Shown here piece after piece: positions 30,611 through 40,109 of a stretch of 64,000 nucleotides of DNA. The stretch's first letter is position 1, and every line of letters begins with the position of its first letter. Source of the DNA: Gimesia fumaroli (GTDB lineage: Bacteria > Planctomycetota > Planctomycetia > Planctomycetales > Planctomycetaceae); assembly GCF_007754425.1 (NCBI RefSeq), contig NZ_CP037452.1, positions 2,386,164 to 2,450,163 of the forward strand. The letters are read 5' to 3'. The translations under genes and the position numbers were made by a program. The notes below the pieces were generated by a model. The model was not told the DNA's origin. It worked only from the letters and a program-made list of their open reading frames with translations, and did no database searches.

Positions 30611-31885
30611 CTAGGTCAACGAAGCACTTTCTTTGGGGGCTCGTTCCGGAGTCTGAATATGCTCGGGCAGGAAGCCGAGGCCGACGATTTTGCCTGCCTG
30701 TTTACGGATGATCGGGGCGAACAGACCGGCGACTTTGCGAAAGCCCCAGGAAAGAGAAACCGGTTTTCCGGGAGCGGTCTGACCGCCAAACAGACGCTGG
30801 TGTGCGAAAACCTGCATGCGTTGTGTTTTGAGTGCGGGGGGCTCACGGCGGTGTTGAACCTGTTTTAAGTCTTCGAGTGTGACTTTGCCTGCATAAAGTT
30901 TATCGGCGAGCAGGTTCGCAGTCGCAACGGCATCCTGGACCGCGAGATTAACACCCACTCCGCCAACGGGCGACATCGCATGGGCGGCATCACCAATAAA
31001 TAAGAGACCCGGTTGAGCCCAGTTGGTAATATGGTTCAGCTGGATCGATAGCAGACGAACTTTTTCCCAGTCATCAATTGCGGCAACACCCTCCGCGAGA
31101 TCCGGCAAAATATCTGAAACTCGCTTGCGAAATGCTTCCAGTCCTTCCGCTTTGATTTCGTCAAAGGATCCTTTATGGATGATCAATCCCGATTGGAAGT
31201 AGTCTCCACGATCAACGGTGATCAGCATGCGACCATTCTTGATTCGTCCCAGTGTGTGATCCAGTAACTCACTCGATTTTCCGACGCGAAACCAGAGGAC
31301 ATCGATGGGGATTCCTTTTTCGACGACTTCGACTCCCGCATCGACTCGCAGCACGGATCCTCGTCCGTCAGCTCCGACTACCAGGTCGGAACGAATTTCA
31401 TATTCCCCGTTAATTCCCTCTACTTTGACGCCGACAACCTGATTGCCTTCATGGATCAGGTTCGTTGCCTTGGATTGCATATGAACCTGGAAGTTTGGAT
31501 ATTCGCTGGCATGTTTCGCGAGTAGATTCAAAAAGTCCCATTGCGGGGCAAACGTAATAAATTTGCATTTCGTGGGCAGATGGGTGAAGTAGGGGCCTGG
31601 GATCTGCTTGCCTTCAATATTGAAATCGAGCGAATCAAAATGCTTATCGGCAATTTGCAGGAATTCATCCAGAATGCCCAGTTCGTGCATTAATTGTAAG
31701 GTGGAAGGGTGAATTGTGTCGCCGCGAAAATCTCGCAGGAAGTCTTTGTGCTTTTCCAACACAATGACTTCTACGCCGGCACGGGCCAAGAGGAAACCTA
31801 AAAACAGGCCGGCAGGTCCACCGCCGACAACGCAGCAGCGAGTAGTAATTTTATCCCCAGATTGTGGTGGTTGGAATTCGCTCAC
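30611..31885 (-). CDS. FAD-dependent aromatic-type monooxygenase
   Basis: 424 residues, normal for the p-hydroxybenzoate hydroxylase/UbiH superfamily. Dinucleotide fold VVGGGPAGLFLGFLLARAG near the N-terminus with E (VLEKH) ending the second strand; DG motif VVGADGRGS in the middle; GDAAHAMSPVGGVGVNLAVQDA near residue 290-310 for FAD binding. It uses NAD(P)H and oxygen to hydroxylate or otherwise oxidise a substrate that cannot be named here. Cytosolic, no leader. It stands alone: the next gene in the same direction is the small membrane peptide more than 150 bp upstream. Confidence 0.9.
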   Translation of the reverse strand: MSEFQPPQSGDKITTRCCVVGGGPAGLFLGFLLARAGVEVIVLEKHKDFLRDFRGDTIHPSTLQLMHELGILDEFLQIADKHFDSLDFNIEGKQIPGPYFTHLPTKCKFITFAPQWDFLNLLAKHASEYPNFQVHMQSKATNLIHEGNQVVGVKVEGINGEYEIRSDLVVGADGRGSVLRVDAGVEVVEKGIPIDVLWFRVGKSSELLDHTLGRIKNGRMLITVDRGDYFQSGLIIHKGSFDEIKAEGLEAFRKRVSDILPDLAEGVAAIDDWEKVRLLSIQLNHITNWAQPGLLFIGDAAHAMSPVGGVGVNLAVQDAVATANLLADKLYAGKVTLEDLKQVQHRREPPALKTQRMQVFAHQRLFGGQTAPGKPVSLSWGFRKVAGLFAPIIRKQAGKIVGLGFLPEHIQTPERAPKESASLT

Positions 31886-32037
31886 AGCCTTTACCTCCTG
31901 TAAAGTGGCTTCGATGGATCAATCACTATCGCGGGCGCGATTCAGTAGCTTAGGTCAGATAATTGAAACTCTCAAGATGAAAATGACGGATCTTTCCTCA
32001 AAATGATTCCTTAGCTAACGAGTGGCTTTGACTGAAG

Positions 32038-32181
32038 TTACTCAGAGTTCTGTCCTGACTCTCCGTCCTGGCGGTTTTCTTTGTTTTTTCGGTCTGCCGA
32101 TCGTTTAATCTGGCGATGAGAAAACAGGACTATGACAAAGAGAATCATCAGGCTGCCAAAAACCTCCATGAGGCTAATCAT
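32038..32181 (-). CDS. 47-residue single-pass membrane peptide
   Basis: A short frame: MISLMEVFGSLMILFVIVLF forms one transmembrane helix, followed by a polar tail rich in Lys, Arg, Asn, Gln and Glu. GGGAG lies 7 bases before the ATG, a good ribosome site. It sits 54 bp downstream of glgX on the same strand, possibly as the last gene of the mprF-glgX transcript. No family recognised; the support is the ribosome site plus sensible membrane topology. Confidence 0.55.
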   Translation of the reverse strand: MISLMEVFGSLMILFVIVLFSHRQIKRSADRKNKENRQDGESGQNSE

Positions 32182-32235
32182 CAGTTTTCTCCCGATCTAT
32201 ATCTTAGTTAATGGCCAGTTGCATGACGCATCCGA

Positions 32236-34290
32236 TTACTTCATTAATATCACCACAGAACGTGCTTGAACATCATACGTGGATGAGGAAACCACAGCAA
32301 CTTCTTCCAGCTCCAGTATATCCTGGGGACTGGCCAGAGAGGTATCGACGACTCGTTTCCACTCGCCGGGAGCCCCTTCATGAATGCCAAAGTGACACGC
32401 GTTTGCGGAAGCATTGATCATCACATAAATGTCGGCGTCTTCCTCTTCTGCGCCGTGCAGGCAGAATGCCAGCGTTTTCGAATTCTCTGAGAGATCGACA
32501 TAGTGGGTGACTCCATACCAGTTGATATCGTCTCGCCAGAAATGTGAACGGCACAAAGAGGAATGTCGTTTGCGGAAGGCAATAATCAATTTGACAAAGC
32601 GAAACATGTCGCGGTGTGTATCCAGTCTACTCCAGTCGAGCCAGCTTGTTTCATTGTCCTGGTTATAGGGATTGTTATTTCCTTCTTGTGTCTGCAGAAA
32701 CTCATCTCCCATCCGAAACATCGGGGAGCCATTCGACACCATCAGCAGGCAAAAGAAGTTTTTGACCTGTTGTTTTCTGAGCTGCATTACTTCTGGCGAA
32801 GCACCCTCTTCGCCTTCCCAGCCGCAATTCCAACTGTAGTCACGTGTGCCATCGGCGTTGTTCTCGCCGTTTTTCCAGTTCCGTTTTGTGTTGTAGGATA
32901 CGAGATCATATAAGGAAAACCCGTCGTGGGATGTAACGTAATTGACGCTCTGATAAGGTCGGAGGGCATGCATACAGTCGTCGGGAAAGAGATCCGAACT
33001 GCCATACAGTCGCGTCATCAGATCGGGAATTCGTCCCGCATCGCCGCGCACAAATTGCTGGATCGTGTCGCGATAGGCGGCGTTCCATTGCATCCAGCGA
33101 TGGCCTGGGAATTTTGAACCAAGCTGAAATTCCCCGGCGGCATCCCAGGGCTCAGCGATAAAGCGTCGACCAGCCAGAGCTGAATCGGAAGCAATTTGCC
33201 CCAGGGTCGTCGGATTCGATTCTTCAATGCTCCCGTCATTTCTTCTTGTCAGGATACTGGCTAAATCAAATCGAAAGCCGTCCACGTGCATTTCTTTGGA
33301 CCAGTATTGCAGACTGTCTATAATCAGTTTACGAACTGCCCGATTCGCTGTGTGAAGTGTATTTCCCGAACCGGAGTAGTTGGCATAGGGAGTATCCAAA
33401 TCGCCTGTCATGGAATAGTAGGTTGTGTTGTCGATGCCTTTGAAACTATATGTCGGGCCAAATTCATTTCCTTCGCCCGTGTGATTGTAGACGACATCAA
33501 GAATGACCTCGATCTCCGCACGATGCAGCTCTTTGACCATTTCGCAAAATTCGATATGACGTTCGCATGTTTCTTGCGACGTGCAATAACCATCGTGAGG
33601 AGCAAAGAAACCGAGGGGCATATACCCCCAGTAATTTCCGTCTTGCGTATCGAATTGATATACGGGCATCAGTTCGACCGCCGTCACTCCCAGTTCCTTC
33701 AGGTAGGGGATTTTTTCGATGACGCCGGCAAAGGTACCGCGTGCGTCTTCAGTAACACCGGAGTTACTGTGTCTGGTGAAACCTCGAACATGCATTTCAT
33801 AGATGACAAGATTCGAGGTATGGTGAATGGGTTCATCATCCTCCCAACTGAACGCACATTGGATTGACTGCAGGACGGACAGCGGAGCACGGCCCATATT
33901 ACTTCCCGGCTGGCAGGCAAGCTGCCGGTCAAATGTGGGGGGGAAGTAGATGTTGCGTGAGTAAGGGTCGACTAATAGTTTTTCCGGATCGAAAGTGTGC
34001 CAGTCAAAGAGACCTTCTGGGGAAGGGCCGGCTATCTGGTAGGCATAATATTTGGCATGTTTGATCTCGAGAGCCGGAATACGACAGTGCCAGATTTCCG
34101 CGGTTTTGTTGCGATGCGGTTCAAACTGAAATTGAAAGACGGGTTCATTCAAATTCTCTTCGGTAAAGAAGAGGATCGAAACCTGCGTCGCGTGTTTTGA
34201 ATACAGGGCAAAATTATAGGCATTCTCCGATGCGATCCAGGTTTCTCCCAGGTGAATGGGAGACCCTTCGATTTTATCCCAATGGTCCAT
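32236..34290 (-). CDS. glgX: Glycogen debranching enzyme (GlgX/isoamylase type)
   Basis: 684 residues, usual length. The N-terminal carbohydrate-binding beta-sandwich (about 10-120: GSPIHLGETWIASENAYNFALYSKHATQVSILFF) is followed by the GH13 barrel: VILDVVYNHTGEGN (region I), DGFRFDLAS with the nucleophilic Asp (region II), RFIAEPWD with the acid Glu (region III), VNYVTSHDG (region IV). It hydrolyses alpha-1,6 branches in glycogen or limit dextrin in the cytoplasm. Its start overlaps the end of the upstream mprF-like gene by 17 bp, implying co-transcription, though the functions have no obvious link. Confidence 0.95.
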   Translation of the reverse strand: MDHWDKIEGSPIHLGETWIASENAYNFALYSKHATQVSILFFTEENLNEPVFQFQFEPHRNKTAEIWHCRIPALEIKHAKYYAYQIAGPSPEGLFDWHTFDPEKLLVDPYSRNIYFPPTFDRQLACQPGSNMGRAPLSVLQSIQCAFSWEDDEPIHHTSNLVIYEMHVRGFTRHSNSGVTEDARGTFAGVIEKIPYLKELGVTAVELMPVYQFDTQDGNYWGYMPLGFFAPHDGYCTSQETCERHIEFCEMVKELHRAEIEVILDVVYNHTGEGNEFGPTYSFKGIDNTTYYSMTGDLDTPYANYSGSGNTLHTANRAVRKLIIDSLQYWSKEMHVDGFRFDLASILTRRNDGSIEESNPTTLGQIASDSALAGRRFIAEPWDAAGEFQLGSKFPGHRWMQWNAAYRDTIQQFVRGDAGRIPDLMTRLYGSSDLFPDDCMHALRPYQSVNYVTSHDGFSLYDLVSYNTKRNWKNGENNADGTRDYSWNCGWEGEEGASPEVMQLRKQQVKNFFCLLMVSNGSPMFRMGDEFLQTQEGNNNPYNQDNETSWLDWSRLDTHRDMFRFVKLIIAFRKRHSSLCRSHFWRDDINWYGVTHYVDLSENSKTLAFCLHGAEEEDADIYVMINASANACHFGIHEGAPGEWKRVVDTSLASPQDILELEEVAVVSSSTYDVQARSVVILMK

Positions 34291-36841
34291 GAGGTGATGT
34301 CCCTGTTAAGTCCGAGTGAGGTTTTGCAATCAAAGCGACGATGTCTTTCAGAATATGAGGCAAGGCGAGTCCGCCTGGCGATGCCAGGTATTTGGGAGTC
34401 CAGACCGGATCAAATTTTTCCTTATAACTTCGTAATCCTTCAAAGTGATAGAAGTGGTCGCCGTGTCGAAAGATCAGATTCGCGGTCCGGTTCCAGACCG
34501 GCGCGAGGGGACGATTCTGCATTCCCGATAAGGGGGCCATTCCAAAATTGAACCAGGTATACCCTTCCTGTTTACCCCACAGCAGTAATTCAATGAATAG
34601 ATATTCCATCACACTCGCCGGTGCTTCTGGCAGATATCTCATGAGGTCGACAGAGAGTTCTTCCTTGTCTGCTCCCTCCAGGACATTGGCAAAAGCGACG
34701 GTCTTTCCGTTTTGTTTCACGACGGCAATGGGAAACTGTTTGAGATAGTCTTCGTCAAAATAGCCGAGAGAGAAGCCTTTCTCAGAGACATTTTTTGTTT
34801 TCAACCAGGCATCCGAGATCTGTTTTAATTCGGGAAGTGACCCAGGAACCTGATCAACGGGGATGATAGAAAATTCACACTGTTCTTTATGACAATGATT
34901 GACTGTTTGTCTGAGTTTTTTTCGACTGCTGCCCGCGATATCAAATGCTTCCAGAGGCACACGGGCTTCTTCACCCAGCTTCAGAATGCTCATTCCCTGA
35001 TCGAGATAGAGGGAGAGGTTTTCGGGTTCGACCTGATAGAACACAGGCCAGCCGTCATAACGGTCGACCAGTTCCCGGAACTGCCAGATGAGTTCGGCGC
35101 GCTCCTCTTCGGGACCCACAGGATCTCCGAAGGTGATCCAGGAACGTTTCTGAACGCCATACATCAGGAAAGCCGTTTGCTGTTCGTTCAACAACAGAGA
35201 TTTATCTCCCAGTAAAGCCAGGTAAGGCGATGTTTTGGGGGCTGCCTTCACAATTTCAGTGACAGCAGCCAGTTCACCTGCCGTTGGTTCCTGGGAACGG
35301 GGTTTATGTGCGGCGATTAGTTTTGAGAGTGCAAATAACATAAGAAAGATGACGGCACCGATACTGCCTCGCATAAAACGGGATGCATTCCCTTGAAATG
35401 TAAAGACCCACCAGAGTTCATTGGAGTAATCAACGTGCTTATAGGCAAAGAGTCCCAGCCAGATCGAGCAAATGACAATCACCAGAATGGTACTGGTCCA
35501 GGCCAGGCTGAATCGTGCGTGGATCAAGGTGCCTTTACGATAATATTGTTTGCGACTGACAAAGAGCGCGATCAGGATTAGTGCCAGCAGAATGGCTTCT
35601 TCGTAATCAAAGCCTTTTAAGAGCGAGACGATGATGCCGAGCCCCAGTAATGAGGTGATCAACCACCAGGCGGAATCAAGTCGTCGTTGCAGGCCGCGTG
35701 CTAGTACCAGGAGTGCAGCACCGATCAGGCTGCCAATAAAATGGGAGACTTCGACAAGCGGCAGAGGGATTGTATGCTGCAGGTGCGCGAGTCGCGCTTT
35801 AACAATGGGAGTGGATCCTGAAAACAGTAAAACGGTTCCCGCCAGGAGTGTGCACCAGGAGAGTACCAGGGGAGTCACAGAGACAGACCAGCGATTCACT
35901 TTTTGAACAACCCGTGTTGCGAGTCCCCGTTGCAGCGAAAGTTCGTGCAGCCCCAGCATGATAATCGCGATGAAGAGCGGAATGAGGTAGTAGATCACAC
36001 GGAAAACCAGCAAGCCCGCCAGGATTTTTGCTGATGACGGGGAAGCGACCAGAGTTAAGATGACGAGCTCAAAGACACCCACGCCTCCAGGCACATGAGA
36101 CAGAACCACGGCTACGGTTGCCAGGAGAAACATCCCCAGGAATTCTGGATAGCCAATCGTCAGGTCAGGGGCTAACAAAGTGTAAAGAATGGCGCCGACC
36201 AGCATCAGGTCGACCGCGGAAACCAGAAGTTGTAGCAGAGTCATGCTGGTTTTGGGGAAGCGAAATTCAATACCTTTAAACACAATTGGAGTTTTGCGAA
36301 TAAAAGGCAGCGCTGAATAGACGGCGGCGACAGCCAGCAGTCCATACCCGATCGACTGGACGTTAACGAACGGCAAGTGTAACGATGCCGGCACAGGAAA
36401 AGGGTGTAAAATGAACACGGCACCGGCTAAGGCAAATACGCCAATCCAATAAGTCGTGCCCAGCATGATCACAAGCTGCAGAATTTCGACCGCCGAAAGT
36501 CCCCAGGCGGAATAGAGACGGTATCGGACGGACGTTCCCCCGAGCAGAGCACCAAAATTATAACTGATGACGAAGCCGGTAAACGAAGCCAGTGAGATCT
36601 TGCGGAGCGGTAGCGGATGCTGAATGGCGCGTACTGCCAGATAATCATAGCCGATGAGAATCAGATAGTTGATTATAGTCAAGCCGGCGGCTGCCCAGAG
36701 TCGCCAGGCCGGAATATGAGCGACGGCAGAACGGATCTGGTGCAGGTCGTAATGTTTTAACTCTTTTGAGAGCAGCCAGATTGCTCCCATAAAAATTGTG
36801 ATGACAACCAGAGGTGCAAGTTTTTTGAGACGATGAAGCAT
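34274..36841 (-). CDS. mprF: MprF-like phosphatidylglycerol lysyltransferase/flippase
   Basis: 855 residues, the usual MprF length. The N-terminal half is polytopic (about 12-14 helices: LVVITIFMGAIWLLS, YNFGALLGGTSVRYRLYSAWGLS, VPGGVGVFELVILTLVA), the flippase domain; the C-terminal third is the soluble DUF2156 transferase domain (about 540-850: SWITFGDPVGPEEERAELIWQF, FNFGMAPLSGMQ, LRSYKEKFDPVWTPKYL). The family adds an aminoacyl group from charged tRNA to phosphatidylglycerol and moves the lipid to the outer leaflet, lowering negative surface charge and susceptibility to cationic peptides. The amino acid (lysine or alanine) cannot be read from sequence. It overlaps glgX by 17 bp. Confidence 0.88.
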   Translation of the reverse strand: MLHRLKKLAPLVVITIFMGAIWLLSKELKHYDLHQIRSAVAHIPAWRLWAAAGLTIINYLILIGYDYLAVRAIQHPLPLRKISLASFTGFVISYNFGALLGGTSVRYRLYSAWGLSAVEILQLVIMLGTTYWIGVFALAGAVFILHPFPVPASLHLPFVNVQSIGYGLLAVAAVYSALPFIRKTPIVFKGIEFRFPKTSMTLLQLLVSAVDLMLVGAILYTLLAPDLTIGYPEFLGMFLLATVAVVLSHVPGGVGVFELVILTLVASPSSAKILAGLLVFRVIYYLIPLFIAIIMLGLHELSLQRGLATRVVQKVNRWSVSVTPLVLSWCTLLAGTVLLFSGSTPIVKARLAHLQHTIPLPLVEVSHFIGSLIGAALLVLARGLQRRLDSAWWLITSLLGLGIIVSLLKGFDYEEAILLALILIALFVSRKQYYRKGTLIHARFSLAWTSTILVIVICSIWLGLFAYKHVDYSNELWWVFTFQGNASRFMRGSIGAVIFLMLFALSKLIAAHKPRSQEPTAGELAAVTEIVKAAPKTSPYLALLGDKSLLLNEQQTAFLMYGVQKRSWITFGDPVGPEEERAELIWQFRELVDRYDGWPVFYQVEPENLSLYLDQGMSILKLGEEARVPLEAFDIAGSSRKKLRQTVNHCHKEQCEFSIIPVDQVPGSLPELKQISDAWLKTKNVSEKGFSLGYFDEDYLKQFPIAVVKQNGKTVAFANVLEGADKEELSVDLMRYLPEAPASVMEYLFIELLLWGKQEGYTWFNFGMAPLSGMQNRPLAPVWNRTANLIFRHGDHFYHFEGLRSYKEKFDPVWTPKYLASPGGLALPHILKDIVALIAKPHSDLTGTSPHGPLG

Positions 36842-37249
36842 CGATGATTCTTATATCGTAAGGGCGTTTCTAAGTCGCATTTGACGCATTTGAAAAGACA
36901 CTGCCGGTCAGAACAGAGGTGTGGGTCAGGTTGTGTTTTATTGTATCTTTGCAGACCGTTTATGAATTCGAAACGGTGCCTGCCATATCAAGTTTACCGA
37001 ATATGAAGAATGTGTTATCTGATTGATTCAAGACTCAGGTGAGCGAAAATTTTTTCTAAATTGCGCTTTTGGTGTAGTTGGGCGATTGAGTTTACCGTTA
37101 AGAGGCACGGCTTATAAAATTTCTGAAAGAGATCATAAATAAAGCGTGCAATATTGAACAGACAGGAATAAAATAAAACCAGTTGCTGTAGCGAACTGGC
37201 AGCCTGCGTACTCTCTCACAAACAACTCAAATTTCTGAAAGATGTCAGA
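36842..37249. other. 408-bp divergent promoter region, nothing specific seen
   Basis: This separates the divergent mprF-like gene and the SnoaL-like gene, so it must carry both promoters. The AT-rich stretch 37045-37150 is a likely location, but no consensus -35/-10 pair stood out. Confidence 0.5.
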
Positions 37250-38221
37250 ATGAATCTTCTCCTTCGACAGACCGGCTGTGGTCTCACGCTTCCCGCTTTG
37301 TTGCTCTTGATTGTCTTTGACAGCTCTGTTGGCTTTGCTCAGTTTCAGAGAACTCCTCTGAATGGCGAGTCTGCGCCGCCGGCTCCTTCTGCAACGCAAA
37401 CGACGTCCGAAGTTTCTGGGGCCGCACAAGACATCAAAAAAATGGCAGCAGCATTTAAAGCGGCTTTCAATCAGGGGGATGCCCAGAAAGTAGCTGGTTT
37501 CTGGGCTCCGGAGGGCGAGTATATCGAAGCTAGCGGAAAACGGTTGGTCGGACGTGCTGCCATTCAAAGGGCATACTCAACCTATTTCAAGAAAAACAAG
37601 GGAGCGAAAATTCAAATCTCTGTCGATTCTGTTCGTCAGATTGGTGAAACTCTGGCGATTGAGGATGGTCGGACGATCGTATCGGTTCCTGAAGTGGCGC
37701 CCGAGTATAGCCAATATACAGCCACACATGTGAAGCGTAATGGACAATGGCAAATTGGCAGCATCAAAGAATCAGCAATGCCTGCGGCCGGTTCTCTCTC
37801 CGGAATCAAAGATCTCGAGTGGCTGATTGGGACCTGGGTTACCGAAGACAGAGGCATCACATTAACCACAGACTTTCATTGGTTGCCCGGCAATAAGTTT
37901 ATTGAGCGGACTTTCTATTCGACCATGAAAGGTGCAAAAAAAGTAGTGGGAAAACAGATTATCGGCGTCGATCCCATTTCGGGTGACATCATGTCCTGGA
38001 CGTTCAATACCGATGGTAGCCATGCTCTGGGAATCTGGGTTCCCGTGGAGAACGGTTGGGCCATCGAATCGCGGGGAGTCACCAGTAACGGAATGATTAC
38101 CAGTGCGAATAACATCCTTTCCAGGATTGATGACAACGGCTGCCGCTGGCAATCGGTAAATCGTACTGTGAATGGAAATCCGTTACCCGACGCACTGGAA
38201 GTCGTCTCCAAACGAAAATAG
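37250..38221 (+). CDS. Exported SnoaL-like (DUF4440) protein with lipocalin-like C-domain
   Basis: 323 residues. Signal peptide MNLLLRQTGCGLTLPALLLLIVF... (cleavage near residue 28). About 60-180 is a SnoaL/DUF4440 fold (IKKMAAAFKAAFNQGDAQKVAGFWAPEGEYIEASGKRLVGRAAI), the SgcJ/EcaC-type group. About 185-320 is a second beta-rich domain (DLEWLIGTWVTEDRGITLTTDFHWLPGNKFIERTF) resembling DUF1579-like barrels. No enzyme activity can be assigned; such proteins usually bind small molecules. Followed 60 bp later by the glycine-rich protein on the same strand, so perhaps co-transcribed. Confidence 0.75.
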   Translation: MNLLLRQTGCGLTLPALLLLIVFDSSVGFAQFQRTPLNGESAPPAPSATQTTSEVSGAAQDIKKMAAAFKAAFNQGDAQKVAGFWAPEGEYIEASGKRLVGRAAIQRAYSTYFKKNKGAKIQISVDSVRQIGETLAIEDGRTIVSVPEVAPEYSQYTATHVKRNGQWQIGSIKESAMPAAGSLSGIKDLEWLIGTWVTEDRGITLTTDFHWLPGNKFIERTFYSTMKGAKKVVGKQIIGVDPISGDIMSWTFNTDGSHALGIWVPVENGWAIESRGVTSNGMITSANNILSRIDDNGCRWQSVNRTVNGNPLPDALEVVSKRK

Positions 38222-38281
38222 TGCCGGCTCCTACAATAAATTATTGCTTTTTTAAGAATACAGAAATCGAGGATTGATCGA

Positions 38282-40009
38282 ATGAAACTTTTCATCAGCG
38301 TCCTTTCCATTACGACATTACTTTTTGTCTCATCTGATTCGTCTGTCTCCTGGGCGCGCGGCTTTGGCGGCGGTGGTTTTCATGGAGGTGGTGGAGGATT
38401 TGGTGGCGGCGGCTTTCGCGGAGGCGGAGGAGGCGGCTTTGGTGGCGGAGGATATGGTGGAGGTCGCAATCTCGGTGGTGGCGGTGGATTTGACGCAGCT
38501 TCCCGAAACCTGGGGGGCGCAGGCGGTTTCAATGGCAGCCGGTTCTCCAACTATGGCAGCCGCTTTGATGTTCCCCCGCGTTTCAATGACAATACCGGCT
38601 TCGATAGCCGTTTCGCCAACGAAGCGCGATCGTTTGATAAGTCGAATATCGGAAATATGAACCGTCCCAATGGTGGCGACTTCAGTCGTGGCGGTCTCAA
38701 TCAAGGGGGGATGAACGGCTTGCGTGGTGGTCGGACCGATGGTTCTTTGAATGTAGGTAATATGAACTTTAACCAGCGGCCCACACGTCAGGGACTGGAC
38801 AATTTTCTGGGGCTTCCTTCCGATGCCGGTCACAATTCCGTCACCAACTCGCATCCCCAAATTCAGGATTTTACGGGACGCGATACCATTAATCGTTCGA
38901 TCTCGAATGGTTCCGGTTCAGGCAATATTTATCATGGACCCAATGGTGGAGTAGCCGGCGGCGGAAGTTATACCGGGCCGCGAGGAAATACAATTTCGGG
39001 CGGTGGTGCTGTCGGACCTGATGGTGGTCATGCCGCGGGCGGTTCTATTGACGGTAAGAATGGTGGTTCCGCAACTGGTGGTCGTGTAGTCGGTCCCAAT
39101 GGTGGATCGGCTGCGGGAGGCAAAGCCGTTGGTCCCAATGGAGGTAGTGCTGCCGGCGGACGCGTGGTCGGCCCAGGCGGTGCTTCTGCCGCGGGAGGAA
39201 GAGTTGTAGGACCCAATGGCGGCGGTGCCGCAGGTGGTGTGGTTCATGGACGTGGTGGCGGAACAACGGCCGGCGGTATTGTGCATGGCCCGAACGGCGG
39301 TTATGCAGCCGGTTTTGTGCATGTGCCTCCTTCTACGCGTTATTATCATGGCGCAGTCATACGGGGTGGATTTTATGGATACGGAATGTACTACCCAGGC
39401 TGGTATGCGGCAAATCCGGGAGTCTGGTATGTTCCTGCCTGGCCTGCAGGCTACGCCTGGAGAGCCTGTACCTGGGCTTCCATGATGGCCTGGTTAACCC
39501 TGGCTGATACGCAACCGATTTATTATGACTACGGAAATAACGTGGTCTACCAGGACAACAGTGTGTACGTCAATAATCAGGATGTAGGCACAGCGGAAGA
39601 GTATACGCAGCAGGCCAGTCAGTTGGCGGCCGCCGGTGCTTCTGCTGATGTCAACGAAAAAGAACAATGGATGCCGCTGGGCGTATTTGCTTTGTCTGAA
39701 AGTGGACAGACAAAATCGGATTCGGTTGTCGAATTGGCTGTGAATTCAAAAGGCATTATCCGCGGAAATTACACCAATACGAAAACAAAAAAGACGCAGC
39801 AGGTGCAGGGATCGATTGATAAAAAGAGTCAACGTGCTGCCTGGACCGTGGGGGACGATAAGAATACTGTTTATGACACGGGTATTTACAATCTGACCAA
39901 AGATGAAGCCCCTCTGCTGGTTCATATTGGAAAAGATCAGACACAGCAATGGCTGATGGTCAGACTGGATCAGAAAGACAAAGACAAAAATGCGGCTGCC
40001 AGTGAGTGA
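38282..40009 (+). CDS. Secreted glycine-rich repeat protein
   Basis: 575 residues. Signal peptide (MKLFISVLSITTLLFVSSDSSVSWA) followed by an almost pure Gly stretch with Phe, Arg and Tyr (about 25-85), an Asn/Gly/Arg-rich part, then about ten imperfect copies of a 13-residue unit VVGPNGGSAAGGR (about 218-345), a Tyr/Trp-rich segment (GYGMYYPGWYAANPGVWYVPAWPAGYAWRA) and a folded C-terminal domain (about 455-575: WMPLGVFALSESGQTKSD...IIRGNYTN). This resembles structural or adhesive surface proteins; I know of no enzyme function. An ATG with the leader directly after it fixes the start. A terminator-like hairpin follows. Confidence 0.75.
   Translation: MKLFISVLSITTLLFVSSDSSVSWARGFGGGGFHGGGGGFGGGGFRGGGGGGFGGGGYGGGRNLGGGGGFDAASRNLGGAGGFNGSRFSNYGSRFDVPPRFNDNTGFDSRFANEARSFDKSNIGNMNRPNGGDFSRGGLNQGGMNGLRGGRTDGSLNVGNMNFNQRPTRQGLDNFLGLPSDAGHNSVTNSHPQIQDFTGRDTINRSISNGSGSGNIYHGPNGGVAGGGSYTGPRGNTISGGGAVGPDGGHAAGGSIDGKNGGSATGGRVVGPNGGSAAGGKAVGPNGGSAAGGRVVGPGGASAAGGRVVGPNGGGAAGGVVHGRGGGTTAGGIVHGPNGGYAAGFVHVPPSTRYYHGAVIRGGFYGYGMYYPGWYAANPGVWYVPAWPAGYAWRACTWASMMAWLTLADTQPIYYDYGNNVVYQDNSVYVNNQDVGTAEEYTQQASQLAAAGASADVNEKEQWMPLGVFALSESGQTKSDSVVELAVNSKGIIRGNYTNTKTKKTQQVQGSIDKKSQRAAWTVGDDKNTVYDTGIYNLTKDEAPLLVHIGKDQTQQWLMVRLDQKDKDKNAAASE
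38936..39312 (+). repeat. 39-bp coding repeats (GPNGGSAAGG units)
   Basis: About ten imperfect tandem 39-base units encode (V/I)(V/H)GPNGGSAAGG(R/K)-type peptides. The third positions differ between units, so the repeat is kept at protein level rather than being a recent DNA duplication. Confidence 0.85.
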
Positions 40010-40045
40010 GATTTTCTCAATTCACACAGGTTGCGTTTGAAATGT

Positions 40046-40085
40046 AAAAAACAGAGTTGGTCATTCCCGGCCAACTCTGTTTTTG
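40046..40085. terminator. Bidirectional terminator between convergent genes
   Basis: AAAAACAGAGTTGG and CCAACTCTGTTTTT form a perfect stem of about 13-14 bp with a T run on each strand. It lies 36 bp after the glycine-rich gene's stop and 25 bp beyond the sulfatase stop on the other strand, so it can serve both. Confidence 0.85.
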
Positions 40086-40109
40086 TTTCTGATGCGTTTC
40101 GAGACCGCA

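Noticed and set aside
37133..37567. 144-codon minus-strand frame
   Set aside because: It is antisense to the SnoaL-like gene with its clear signal peptide, and its sequence is Arg/Cys-rich shadow translation.
38936..39312. CRISPR array
   Set aside because: The repeats are in-frame peptide units with variable third positions and no constant repeat or spacer structure; I saw no CRISPR array anywhere in the window.
38282..39349. Long frames antisense to the glycine-rich gene
   Set aside because: Gly-rich GGN codons give open Pro/Thr/Ala/Ser frames on the opposite strand; typical shadows.
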